Source: CAZCTC01 sp964501335 (GTDB lineage: Bacteria; Chloroflexota; Anaerolineae; B4-G1; SLSP01). From it: a DNA stretch of 24,101 nt. The translations under genes were made by a program, and so were the position numbers. Numbering within the stretch: position 1 is the first letter of the stretch; every line of letters starts with the position of its first letter. The stretch is from positions 1 through 24,101 of the forward strand of contig CAZCTC010000100.1 in assembly GCA_964501335.1 (NCBI GenBank). Reading direction: 5' to 3'. Of this stretch, positions 7,933 to 15,390 are shown in pieces. The notes below the pieces were generated by a model, which was not told the DNA's origin, ran no database searches, and saw nothing but the letters and a program-made list of their open reading frames with translations.

Positions 7933-8228
7933 ACTCTAAATCGTTAAAGATGACGAAGGGGAGGAGTAAGCGGTTGTGGTTCTGGTGAGCCGGCGCAGGC
8001 CGGACAGAGAGAAGGGTCATCGGCTGCGAGCCCTTTGCAGAATCTCCCGCCGAAGGTCGCCCCGGAATTGAGCCGTCGAAGGCGCTTTGCGCTGCTAAAC
8101 GGCTACGGGTTCGCCCGTTATCGCGAGCACCCTTGTTGCAGTCGAGGGTGACAAGCAGCGCCGGTCCGACCGGCGAATCAGGGTGGTACCGCGGAGCCCC
8201 TTCCGTCCCTGGACGGAAGGGGCTTTTT
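7933..8228 (+). promoter_or_regulatory. T-box leader (tRNA-Val-sensing riboswitch)
   Basis: The diagnostic T-box sequence AGGGTGGTACCGCG lies at 8180-8193. Its variable base is T (8187), which would pair with an A discriminator, as expected for tRNA-Val. Stem I shows AGTA (7965-7968) opposite GAA (8052-8054), flanked by GCGG/CCGC, as in the specifier-loop E-motif. The triplet directly following is GTC (8056-8058), a valine codon. GGTGAG and AGAGAG segments in the apical part fit the distal stem I motifs. An overlapping terminator follows. Uncharged tRNA-Val should stabilise the antiterminator and switch on the downstream ValRS gene. The specifier assignment is made by eye. Confidence 0.93.
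8195..8228 (+). terminator. T-box-controlled intrinsic terminator
   Basis: AGCCCCTTCCGT pairs with ACGGAAGGGGCT (12-14 bp, small loop) and is followed by TTTTT (8224-8228). The 5' arm begins directly after the T-box sequence, so the antiterminator and terminator are mutually exclusive. Confidence 0.92.
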
Positions 8229-8269
8229 GTCGTTCTATGCAGCGGGCGAAAGCGTGAAAATAAAAAACA

Positions 8270-8441
8270 ATCTGTGCGGTTGGCACGAAAAACGAGAGAA
8301 AGAAAAGGGCATGTTTTCGGCGGCTTTCTGAAGCCGTCGAAAACATGAATAAAAACAATTTCTCTCTGCCTGCTTCGCACAGCGCGTCGCTTCGGGCATA
8401 ACTAAAGTCTTTTGCGGGACGCTAAAACCGACCGCACGGGT
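8270..8441 (+). repeat. Repeat family copy R2, within the ValRS leader
   Basis: This is a near-complete copy bounded by inverted ends TCTGTGCGGTTGGC (from 8271) and CCGACCGCACGGGT (to 8441). The core hairpin is 8310-8326 paired with 8331-8347 (17 bp, one G-U pair, loop TCTG). The conserved block CGCACAGCGCGTCGCTT...TTTTGCGGGACGCTAAAA follows. ATAAAAAACA (8260-8269) and ATAAAAACA (8444-8452) flank it and could be a target-site duplication, though they are A-rich. It lies between the T-box terminator and the coding region, so it is part of the full-length mRNA leader. Confidence 0.85.
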
Positions 8442-8451
8442 AGATAAAAAC

Positions 8452-8485
8452 ATGTTTCGCACGTATTCTGAGGCGTGCGAAATAT
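8452..8485 (+). other. Hairpin next to the ribosome binding site of the T-box-controlled ValRS gene
   Basis: A 13-bp stem (8452-8464 with 8473-8485, two G-U pairs, loop ATTCTGAG) resembles the family core hairpin: TTTCG arms, TTCTGA loop, AAACAAAG follow-up. It ends 5 nt before the AAGGGAGGTG ribosome binding site, so it might influence translation initiation. Confidence 0.5.
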
Positions 8486-8504
8486 AAACAAAGGGAGGTG
8501 TGCC

Positions 8505-10937
8505 ATGTCGTTAGCCAAACAGTACGATCCGAAGACGATGGAGCCGCGGCTCCGCGATGCCTGGCTGGAACAGGGGACTTATCATTTCGATCTTCAGTCC
8601 GACCGGCCGGTTTATTCGATCGACACACCTCCGCCGACCGTTTCCGGCCATCTGCATCTGGGGCATGTTTATTCCTACAGCCAGACCGATTTCATGGCGC
8701 GGTTCTGGCGGATGAACGGCTACAACGTTTTCTATCCGATGGGATACGACGACAACGGCCTGCCGACCGAGCGGCTGGTCGAGAAGTGGGAAGGCATCCG
8801 GGCGCAGGATGTGGGCCGGCAGGCCTTCATTGCCAAATGTCTGGAGGTGAGCGAGAAGGCCGAGGTAGATTACCGGGCGCTCTGGCAGCGGTTGGGACTT
8901 TCGGTCGATTGGCGTTATTCCTATCGGTCGATCGATGCGCTGTCCCGCCGGACGGCGCAGTGGTCTTTTCTGGATCTCTACCGCAAGGGGTTGATCTATC
9001 GCCAGCAGGCGCCGACGATCTGGTGCCCTGAATGCCATACTGCGATTGCTCAGGCCGACCTGAACGATATGGAACGCAGCAGCACTTTTTATACGCTGGC
9101 TTTTACCCTGGATGACGGGACGACCTTGCAGGTGGCGACGACCCGGCCGGAGCTTTTGCCGGCCTGTGTGGCGGTCTTCTATCATCCCGACGATCCGCGG
9201 GGCAAGGTCTGGGCGGGGCGACGGGTGCGGGTGCCCTGTTTCGGTCAGGAGGTGCCGCTATTGCCCGATCCCGGCGCCGATCCGGAGAAGGGGACGGGGG
9301 TGGTGATGTGCTGTACCTTCGGCGATACGGCCGACATTGAGTGGTGGCGGCTGCACAATCTGCCGCTGCGTGAGGCGATCGATCGCAACGGCCGGATGAC
9401 GGCGCTGGCCGGAGAGTTTGCCGGGCTGACGGTCAGGGAGGCGCGGCGGCAGCTGGTGGCGGTGCTGGCCGGGCGCGGCGAGTTGCTGGGCGAGCAACCG
9501 ATCGTCCAGTCGGTGCGGGTGCATGAGCGCTGCGATACGCCGGTGGAGTATGTGGTGGCTTCGCAGTGGTTTATCCGGGTGCTGGATTTCAAGGCAGATC
9601 TGCTGGCCTCCGGTGAGCGGGTGGCCTGGCATCCCGAGTCGATGCAGACCCGCTATCGGGAGTGGGTGGAGAATTTGCATTGGGACTGGTGTATTTCGCG
9701 GCAGCGGACCTTTGGCGTGCCCTTTCCGGTCTGGTTCTGCAAGCAGTGCGGCCAGCCGCTGCCGGCGGATGAAGCCGATCTGCCGATCGATCCGACGGAG
9801 CAGGGGCCGGGGCGGCCCTGTCCCTGCGGGGGGACGGAGTTCACGCCGGAGCTGGATGTGATGGATACCTGGGCGACTTCGTCGCTGACGCCGCAGATCG
9901 TCGGGCGGATGCTTTCCGAGCCGGAACTCTATGCGAAGGTCTATCCTTTCTCGCTGCGGCCGCAGGCCCATGAGATCATCCGTACCTGGGCTTTCTACAC
10001 GATCGCCAAGTCGCACCATCACTTCGGCAAGACGCCCTGGAGCAATGCGGCGATCTCGGGCTGGGCGCTGGCGCCGGAAGGGGCCGGCAAGATCAGCAAG
10101 AGCCGGGGCGGCGGGCCGATGGCGCCGCAGGCGATGATCGAACTCTACTCGGCGGATGCGGTGCGTTACTGGGCCGCTTCGACCGGCTTCGGGCGCGATT
10201 CGATCATCAGTGAAGAGAAGATCCAGGCGGGTGCCAAACTGGTGACCAAGCTGTGGAATGTGGCCCGTTTTGCGGAGCGTTTCCTGGAGGGCGAAGTGCC
10301 GGCGGCGGCGGAGTTCCTGCCGACGGATCGGTGGATTCTCTCCCGGTTGCAGCGGTTGGTCCGCAAGGCGACGGCTTTGTTGAAGGATTACGATTATTCG
10401 ACGGCCAAAATCGAGATCGAGGCTTTCTTCTGGCGGGAGCTGGCGGATAACTATCTGGAACTGGCGAAGCAGCGGCTTTACGATGCCGCGGCTCCCGGTC
10501 ACGCCGGCGCCTGTCTGACATTGCGGCGGGTGCTGGGGACCTTGTTGAAGTTGCTGGCGCTCTTTCTGCCCTATGTGACCGAGGCGATCTATCTGGAACT
10601 TTTCGCCGCGAGCGAGGGGGCCGGCTCCATTCATCGGACTTCCTGGCCGGAGGCGGTGGCCGAAGATGAAAACGATACGGCCGAGGCTTTGGGAGAGACG
10701 CTGGTGGCGATTGCGACGGCGGTGCGGCGGTACAAGAGCGAACATGCTCTTTCGTTGGGAGCGGCGCTGCCGCAGTTGATGCTGGCGGCCGCCGATCCGG
10801 AGCTGCTGGCGGGGCTGCGCGAAGCGGAGGCCGATCTGCGGAGCATCACCCGGGCGGAGGCGGTGAGTTTCGCGGCGCAGTTACCGGAAGGTGGGACTTT
10901 GCTGGAGGCCGAGGGCCCGGTGCAGATCGCTCTTTAA
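8505..10937 (+). CDS. valS: Valyl-tRNA synthetase, archaeal/rickettsial type
   Basis: The 810-residue class I synthetase charges tRNA-Val. HLGH (residues 51-54, the HIGH motif) follows TPPPTVSG, and KISKS is at 529-533. The CP1 editing domain has ATTRPELLP and GTGVVMCCTFGD; the latter, together with ELDVMDTWATSSLTPQI, is typical of the archaeal ValRS lineage also found in some bacteria. Cys pairs (WCPEC, CKQC, CPCGG) suggest zinc knuckles. The long C-terminal coiled-coil arm of bacterial ValRS is absent. The start at ATG 8505 is preceded by AAGGGAGGTG; an in-frame GTG at 8475 lies inside a hairpin and upstream of this site. Expression is predicted to rise when tRNA-Val is uncharged. A second ValRS of the bacterial lineage lies 1.2 kb downstream. 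Assignment as ValRS rather than IleRS rests on the signature motifs and the GTC specifier. Confidence 0.93.
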   Translation: MSLAKQYDPKTMEPRLRDAWLEQGTYHFDLQSDRPVYSIDTPPPTVSGHLHLGHVYSYSQTDFMARFWRMNGYNVFYPMGYDDNGLPTERLVEKWEGIRAQDVGRQAFIAKCLEVSEKAEVDYRALWQRLGLSVDWRYSYRSIDALSRRTAQWSFLDLYRKGLIYRQQAPTIWCPECHTAIAQADLNDMERSSTFYTLAFTLDDGTTLQVATTRPELLPACVAVFYHPDDPRGKVWAGRRVRVPCFGQEVPLLPDPGADPEKGTGVVMCCTFGDTADIEWWRLHNLPLREAIDRNGRMTALAGEFAGLTVREARRQLVAVLAGRGELLGEQPIVQSVRVHERCDTPVEYVVASQWFIRVLDFKADLLASGERVAWHPESMQTRYREWVENLHWDWCISRQRTFGVPFPVWFCKQCGQPLPADEADLPIDPTEQGPGRPCPCGGTEFTPELDVMDTWATSSLTPQIVGRMLSEPELYAKVYPFSLRPQAHEIIRTWAFYTIAKSHHHFGKTPWSNAAISGWALAPEGAGKISKSRGGGPMAPQAMIELYSADAVRYWAASTGFGRDSIISEEKIQAGAKLVTKLWNVARFAERFLEGEVPAAAEFLPTDRWILSRLQRLVRKATALLKDYDYSTAKIEIEAFFWRELADNYLELAKQRLYDAAAPGHAGACLTLRRVLGTLLKLLALFLPYVTEAIYLELFAASEGAGSIHRTSWPEAVAEDENDTAEALGETLVAIATAVRRYKSEHALSLGAALPQLMLAAADPELLAGLREAEADLRSITRAEAVSFAAQLPEGGTLLEAEGPVQIAL

Positions 10938-10944
10938 TCAGATT

Positions 10945-11090
10945 TCACCGCAAAGGCGCCGAGGACGCAGAGAAAAAATCTATGTTTTCGCGGGCTTTCT
11001 GAAGCCCGCGAAAACATGAACAAAAAACTTTCTCCTCCTATCCAGCGCGTCGCTTCTTACGAAGAAAATATCTTTTGCGGGATGATACAA
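10945..11090 (+). repeat. Repeat family copy R3
   Basis: The copy contains a hairpin at 10982-10997 paired with 11002-11017 (16 bp, loop TCTG). Here the stem core is CGCGGGC/GCCCGCG instead of CGGCGGC/GCCGCCG, so both strands changed together. The block CCAGCGCGTCGCTTCTTAC...CTTTTGCGGGATGA follows. Its left flank is not the usual inverted end but ACCGCAAAGGCGCCGAGG (10947-10964), and the right inverted end is missing. It follows the ValRS stop by about 10 nt. Confidence 0.75.
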
Positions 11091-11195
11091 GGCCGGGGCT
11101 TACCGGCGTAGCGCTTTAAGTTGTTTGATATGAGGGGTGGGGGAGTAGGGACGAAACCAGAAAATATATCTAAATATCTATCTAATGGCAGGTTG

Positions 11196-11204
11196 TGGTA
11201 AAAT
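11196..11204 (+). promoter_or_regulatory. Putative extended -10 promoter for the HD/ValRS operon
   Basis: TGGTAAAAT has the TGn extension and a TAAAAT hexamer 29 nt upstream of the GTG start. No good -35 is seen. Confidence 0.4.
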
Positions 11205-11233
11205 GAGCCATAGTTCATCCCAAGGAGTGAGCC

Positions 11234-12076
11234 GTGTTTGACTTACAAAGCCTTATCATTGAACATTTTGTGGAAGAATTGCGGGCGGCTTACGGTGAGA
11301 CTTATGCGCTCCTCGAGCCGGGGTATGGCAATGTGTTGGCATGGGCCGGACGGCTGGCTCTGGAGAACATTGCCAATTCAGATGCGCTCTATCACAATGT
11401 CGAACATACCATCATGGTTTCTCTGGTGGGACAGGCGATTCTGACCGGTAAGCAGTTGCTGGACGGCGGGGTGACGCCGCAGGATTGGCTGGAATTTATG
11501 CTGGCTTTGCTCTGCCATGATATCGGCTATGTGCGGGGAATTTGCCGGAACGATGACGGCGATCTGCTCTCTACCGGGGTGGGTAACCAGCAGGTGAAAA
11601 TATCCCGGATGGGCAGCGATGCCCAGTTGAAGGATTACCATGTGGACCGCGGCAAGCAGTTTGTGCGCGAGCGCTTCGGCGGGCACCTTTCGATTCGGCT
11701 GGATGTGGAACGGATTATTTCCTTTATTGAGATGACCCGTTTCCCTTCGCCTTCCGGTGATTTTTACAAGGATACCGGCGGTTACGGAGGACTGGTGCGG
11801 GCGGCTGATTTTATCGGGCAGATGGGCGACCCTCGTTATGTGTTGAAAACGCCGGCTCTTTTCTATGAATTCGAGGAGATCGGTTACAACAAGCAGACCG
11901 GTTATAAAGAGCCGGGGGATATGCGGAAGGGGTATGCCGATTTCTATTTTCAGGTGGTTGATCCATTGATTCAGGATGCGCTTTGTTATTTGCGGGTGAC
12001 GCACGAAGGCAAGCTCTGGATCGCCAATTTGCATTCGCATGTTTATAATTCCGAGCACAATCGGGCATTATTTTAA
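11234..12076 (+). CDS. HD-domain metal-dependent phosphohydrolase
   Basis: The 280-residue soluble protein carries the HD motif set: His58 (YHNVEH), His95-Asp96 (LLCHDIGYVRG) and a probable distal Asp192 (RAADFIGQM). Conserved segments follow at DYHVDRGKQFVRERF and the C-terminal DFYFQVVDPLIQDAL. HD proteins hydrolyse phosphoester bonds in nucleotides or cyclic nucleotides; the substrate here cannot be told from sequence. The start is GTG at 11234 with AAGGAGTGA upstream. The bacterial-type valS begins 32 nt after the stop, so the two are probably co-transcribed, though no functional link between them is known to me. Confidence 0.85.
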   Translation: MFDLQSLIIEHFVEELRAAYGETYALLEPGYGNVLAWAGRLALENIANSDALYHNVEHTIMVSLVGQAILTGKQLLDGGVTPQDWLEFMLALLCHDIGYVRGICRNDDGDLLSTGVGNQQVKISRMGSDAQLKDYHVDRGKQFVRERFGGHLSIRLDVERIISFIEMTRFPSPSGDFYKDTGGYGGLVRAADFIGQMGDPRYVLKTPALFYEFEEIGYNKQTGYKEPGDMRKGYADFYFQVVDPLIQDALCYLRVTHEGKLWIANLHSHVYNSEHNRALF

Positions 12077-12108
12077 AAGTAGACGCTCACAACCAAAAGG
12101 GGAAATTG

Positions 12109-14835
12109 ATGGCTGAACTATCCAAGACCTATAATCCAAAAGAACACGAGCCGACGCTGTATGCCTGGTGGGAGTCGCAGGGCTATTTCAAGCCCGAGAC
12201 CCTGGTCAAACTGGGCGTTGCTTCGGCGACGGGGCGGCGTTTCTGCATTACCATGCCTCCGCCCAATGTGACCGGCATTCTGCATCTGGGCCATGCCATG
12301 ACGGCGGCGATCGAAGATCTGATGACCCGTTACAACCGGATGTTGGGCGCTGAGACGCTCTATCTGCCGGGAACGGATCATGCCGGCATCGCCACGCAGA
12401 ATGTGGTGGAGCGCGAGTTGGGCAAGGAAAAGCTGACCCGACACGATCTGGGGCGGGATAAGTTTATCGAGCGGGTCTGGGAATGGAAGGCCAAGACGCA
12501 GGCGCGGATTACCGATCAGCACCGGCAGTTGGGGATCTCTTGCGACTGGGAGCGGGAGCGTTTCACCCTCGATCCGGGGTTGAGCAAGGCCGTGCGCACG
12601 GCTTTCAATACGCTTTACGAGCGGGGATTGATCCACCGGGGTCCCTACATGGTCAACTGGTGCCCACGCTGTGAATCGGCCATTTCCGATCTGGAAGTCG
12701 AGCCGCAGGAACACGACAGCCATCTCTGGTTCGTCCGTTATCCGGTCATCACCGGGGATTGGGCCGGGCCGCAGCATCCCTGGGGCAGCGGGCGATGGGC
12801 TGAAGGCGCGACGACCTTCATTCAGATGGCGACGACCCGGCCGGAGACGATCGTGGGCGATTCGGGCGTGGCCGTGCATCCTGGCGATGAGCGCTGGGGG
12901 GCGCTGGTGGGCAAGATGGCGGTGCTGCCGGTGCGCGAGCGGCGGATTCCTGTTGTGGCCGATGAATCGGTCCAGCCGGAGTTCGGCACGGGCGCAGTGA
13001 AGGTCACGCCGGCGCACGATCCGACCGACTATGAGACGGGGATGCGCCACAAGCTGGCGCAGATCACCGTGATGGACGACCGGGCGAAGATGAACGCTGA
13101 GGCCGGCCCTTACGAAGGAATGGACCGCTATGAATGCCGGAAGGCCATTGTGGCCGACTTTGAAAAGGAAGGGCTGCTGGTCAAGGTGGAGAACTACCAT
13201 CATACGGTAGGCCACTGCCAGCGCTGCAATACCATCATCGAGCCGCGGATCAGCACGCAGTGGTTCGTCAATGTGGCGCCGATGGCGGAGAAAGCCATCG
13301 CGGCGGTGCAGAACGGCGAGATGCGCATCGTGCCGGAGCGCTTTGAGCGGATTTTCTTCAACTGGATGGAGGCCATTCGGCCGTGGTGCATCAGCCGGCA
13401 GCTCTGGTGGGGGCACCGGATTCCGGTCTGGTATTGCGACTGCGGCCATGAGTGGAGTGCAGTGGTCGATCCGACGAGCTGTCCCAAGTGCGGCAGCACG
13501 GCGATCCGACAGGACGAAGATGTGCTGGATACCTGGTTCTCGTCGGGGCTCTGGCCTTTCTCGACGCTCGGCTGGCCAGATCAGGAGGCGCTCGATCTGA
13601 AGCGGTTCGCGCCGACGGATATGCGCGAGACGGGTTACGATATTTTGTTCTTCTGGGTGGCGCGGGAGACGATGCTCTCGCTGGAGCTGACCGGCCGCGC
13701 GCCTTATTCAACGGTCTATCTGCATGGTCTGATCCGCAACGAGCATGGGGAAAAGATCAGCAAGTCGATGCCGGATGCGTGGAAATACGATCCGCTCTAC
13801 ATTATCGACGAGTTCGGGGCGGATGCGCTGCGCTACGTGCTGGTGACCTCGTCCACGCCGGGCAACGATATGAACCTGGACCCGCGGCGGTTGGAAGGGG
13901 CGCGCAATTTCGCCAACAAGATCTGGCAGGCCTCCCGCTTCATTTTGATGAATCTGGGCGAGGGGGCGGCGCCGCGGCTGGAGACCATCGGGAAAGAACG
14001 GCTGACGCTGGTCGATCGCTGGATTCTGAGCCGGATGCAGACGCTCACGGCCGAAGTGACCAGCCTGATGGAGGCTTTGCAATACGGCGAGGCCGGGCGG
14101 CGGGTGCGCGATTTCCTGTGGGATGAATTCTGCGACTGGTACATCGAAGCGACGAAAGTGCGGCTTTACGATGAGTATGCCGACCGGGAGACGCCGCGGG
14201 CCGTGCTGTTGGCGGTGCTGGAGCAGTCGCTGCGGCTGCTGCATCCGTTCATGCCGTTTGTTACCGAGGCGCTGTGGCAGGCGCTGCCGGAGACGGTGCG
14301 GAAGGGGCCGGCGTTGATCGTGGCCTCCTGGCCGCCGGAAGAGCCGGCCTTCAAGGATGAGGCGGCGGAGCAGTCGATGGGGCTGTTGATCGAACTGATC
14401 CGCGGGATTCGCAATGTCCGTTCGGAGTACGGCGTCGAGCCGGGCAAGCGGATTCCGGCGAGCGTTGCGGCGGGCGCGTTCATGCCGGCGATTGAGGCGG
14501 CGCGGGCCGAGCTGCTTTTCCTGGCCCGGTTGGATCCGGCCGCGCTGAGCATTGTCACGAGCGGGGAACCGCTGCCGCAATCGGCCAGTGTGGTGGTCGG
14601 TGAGGTGGTGGGCTTCCTGCCGCTGGCGGGGCTGGTCGATCTGGATGCCGAGAAGGCCCGGCTGGACAAGTCGCTGGCGGATCTGGAGAACCGGATGGCG
14701 CGCAGTCGGGGCTTGCTGGAAGGCGATTTTGCGCAGAAGGCGCCGGCGAATGTCGTGGAGCGTGAGCGGTCAAAGCTGGCGGAGATGGAGACCGAGGCCG
14801 CGCAGGTGCGCGAGCAGCGAGCGCGCTTGGGGTAG
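12109..14835 (+). CDS. valS: Valyl-tRNA synthetase, bacterial type
   Basis: The 908-residue protein is a full-length canonical bacterial ValRS. Motif PPPNVTGILHLGHA (HIGH motif HLGH at 59-62) and KISKS at 549-553 (GEKISKSMPDAWKYDP) form the catalytic site. CP1 editing motifs are ATTRPETIVGD and GAVKVTPAHDPTDYE. Cys pairs occur at NWCPRC and in CDCGHEWSAVVDPTSCPKC. A C-terminal coiled-coil arm (about 845-908, EKARLDKSLADLENR) contacts tRNA in this lineage. The ATG at 12109 follows AAAGGGG; an in-frame TTG one codon earlier is less likely. No T-box precedes it. It ends in a strong terminator. Its coexistence with the archaeal-type enzyme is unusual. Confidence 0.96.
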   Translation: MAELSKTYNPKEHEPTLYAWWESQGYFKPETLVKLGVASATGRRFCITMPPPNVTGILHLGHAMTAAIEDLMTRYNRMLGAETLYLPGTDHAGIATQNVVERELGKEKLTRHDLGRDKFIERVWEWKAKTQARITDQHRQLGISCDWERERFTLDPGLSKAVRTAFNTLYERGLIHRGPYMVNWCPRCESAISDLEVEPQEHDSHLWFVRYPVITGDWAGPQHPWGSGRWAEGATTFIQMATTRPETIVGDSGVAVHPGDERWGALVGKMAVLPVRERRIPVVADESVQPEFGTGAVKVTPAHDPTDYETGMRHKLAQITVMDDRAKMNAEAGPYEGMDRYECRKAIVADFEKEGLLVKVENYHHTVGHCQRCNTIIEPRISTQWFVNVAPMAEKAIAAVQNGEMRIVPERFERIFFNWMEAIRPWCISRQLWWGHRIPVWYCDCGHEWSAVVDPTSCPKCGSTAIRQDEDVLDTWFSSGLWPFSTLGWPDQEALDLKRFAPTDMRETGYDILFFWVARETMLSLELTGRAPYSTVYLHGLIRNEHGEKISKSMPDAWKYDPLYIIDEFGADALRYVLVTSSTPGNDMNLDPRRLEGARNFANKIWQASRFILMNLGEGAAPRLETIGKERLTLVDRWILSRMQTLTAEVTSLMEALQYGEAGRRVRDFLWDEFCDWYIEATKVRLYDEYADRETPRAVLLAVLEQSLRLLHPFMPFVTEALWQALPETVRKGPALIVASWPPEEPAFKDEAAEQSMGLLIELIRGIRNVRSEYGVEPGKRIPASVAAGAFMPAIEAARAELLFLARLDPAALSIVTSGEPLPQSASVVVGEVVGFLPLAGLVDLDAEKARLDKSLADLENRMARSRGLLEGDFAQKAPANVVERERSKLAEMETEAAQVREQRARLG

Positions 14836-14846
14836 AAGGTTTTGGA

Positions 14847-14888
14847 ATAAAAAACGTCCGCCTTCTCAGGCGGACGTTTTTTATTTTT
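14847..14888 (+). terminator. Intrinsic terminator after bacterial-type valS
   Basis: A perfect 17-bp stem (14847-14863 with 14868-14884, loop TCTC) has its A-rich 5' arm paired to a T-run (GTTTTTTATTTTT) on the 3' side. It starts 11 nt after the stop codon and could also work in reverse. Confidence 0.92.
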
Positions 14889-15087
14889 ATATTCATATTT
14901 TCGGCGGCTTTCGGAAGCCGCCGAAAATATGAATATAAACAACTCTCTCCCCTTGCTTCGCACAGCGCGTCGCTTTTTACCAGGAAAGCACCGGTTGCGA
15001 GGACAAAAAAACGTTTTTAATCCTCCCTCATAAACAACCCTACAGGTCGAAAATCCTTTGCGGGACGCTGAAAGCTGACCGCATGGG
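14888..15087 (+). repeat. Repeat family copy R4 (composite)
   Basis: A 23-bp perfect hairpin (14888-14910 with 14915-14937, loop TCGG) directly abuts the valS terminator. The block CGCACAGCGCGTCGCTTTTTACC...CACCGGTTGCGAGGAC and the GTTTTTAATCC end (15013-15023) follow. A second tail then occurs, CTTTGCGGGACGCTGAAA with inverted end CTGACCGCATGGGT (15074-15087), so two family tails appear joined. The left inverted end is missing. Confidence 0.8.
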
Positions 15088-15112
15088 TGAGATTTTTAAA
15101 GTGCCGAGTCTG

Positions 15113-15121
15113 TGTTATACT
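15113..15121 (+). promoter_or_regulatory. Possible extended -10 promoter upstream of the lipoprotein genes
   Basis: TGTTATACT lies between R4 and R5 and is the best promoter-like match I see in the 15088-15390 gap. If used, the transcript would read through R5, whose hairpin and T-run look like a terminator in this direction. Confidence 0.25.
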
Positions 15122-15169
15122 TGATTTTGCGATCTTTATTTTTAGTCATTTTAAAATGCGTGCGTTTTG

Positions 15170-15366
15170 ACTTGTGCGGTTGTTCATCGGTCAGGATTAC
15201 AACCAATTTCTTGCGTCCCGCAAATGGTTTTTTCGGTAAAAAAGCGACGCGCTGTGCGAAGCAGGGGGGGAGGATATTTTTTTTGTTGGGTTTTCGCGGG
15301 CTTTCTGAAGCCCGCGAAAACCCAGGCTTTTTTCTCTCATATTTTCCAGGTTAACCGCACCGGTCG
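15170..15366 (-). repeat. Repeat family copy R5 (inverted orientation)
   Basis: Ends ACTTGTGCGGTTGT (from 15170) and TTAACCGCACCGGT (to 15364) are inverted repeats of each other. Inside, in inverted order, lie GCGTCCCGCAAATGG, AAAGCGACGCGCTGTGCGAAGC and a 17-bp perfect hairpin (15287-15303 with 15308-15324, loop TCTG). The hairpin is followed by GGCTTTTTTCTC. Read on the plus strand, hairpin plus T6 (15328-15333) is a convincing intrinsic terminator, 24 nt upstream of the ribosome binding site region of the next gene. Confidence 0.85.
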
Positions 15367-15390
15367 ATAAATTTCAAAAAGGAGTCTGCC

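Noticed and set aside
7820..8380. N-terminal extension of the M28 peptidase frame upstream of 7819
   Set aside because: The extension translates the T-box leader in antisense and has no homology-like features. The ATG at 7819 has a clear AAGGAGGAAT site.
8475..8504. GTG at 8475 as the start of the T-box-controlled ValRS
   Set aside because: It lies in the right arm of a hairpin and upstream of the AAGGGAGGTG ribosome binding site that serves the ATG at 8505.
15112..15370. Short plus-strand frames of 67-80 codons in the R4-R5 gap
   Set aside because: They run through repeat R5 and its hairpin. There is no conserved protein feature.
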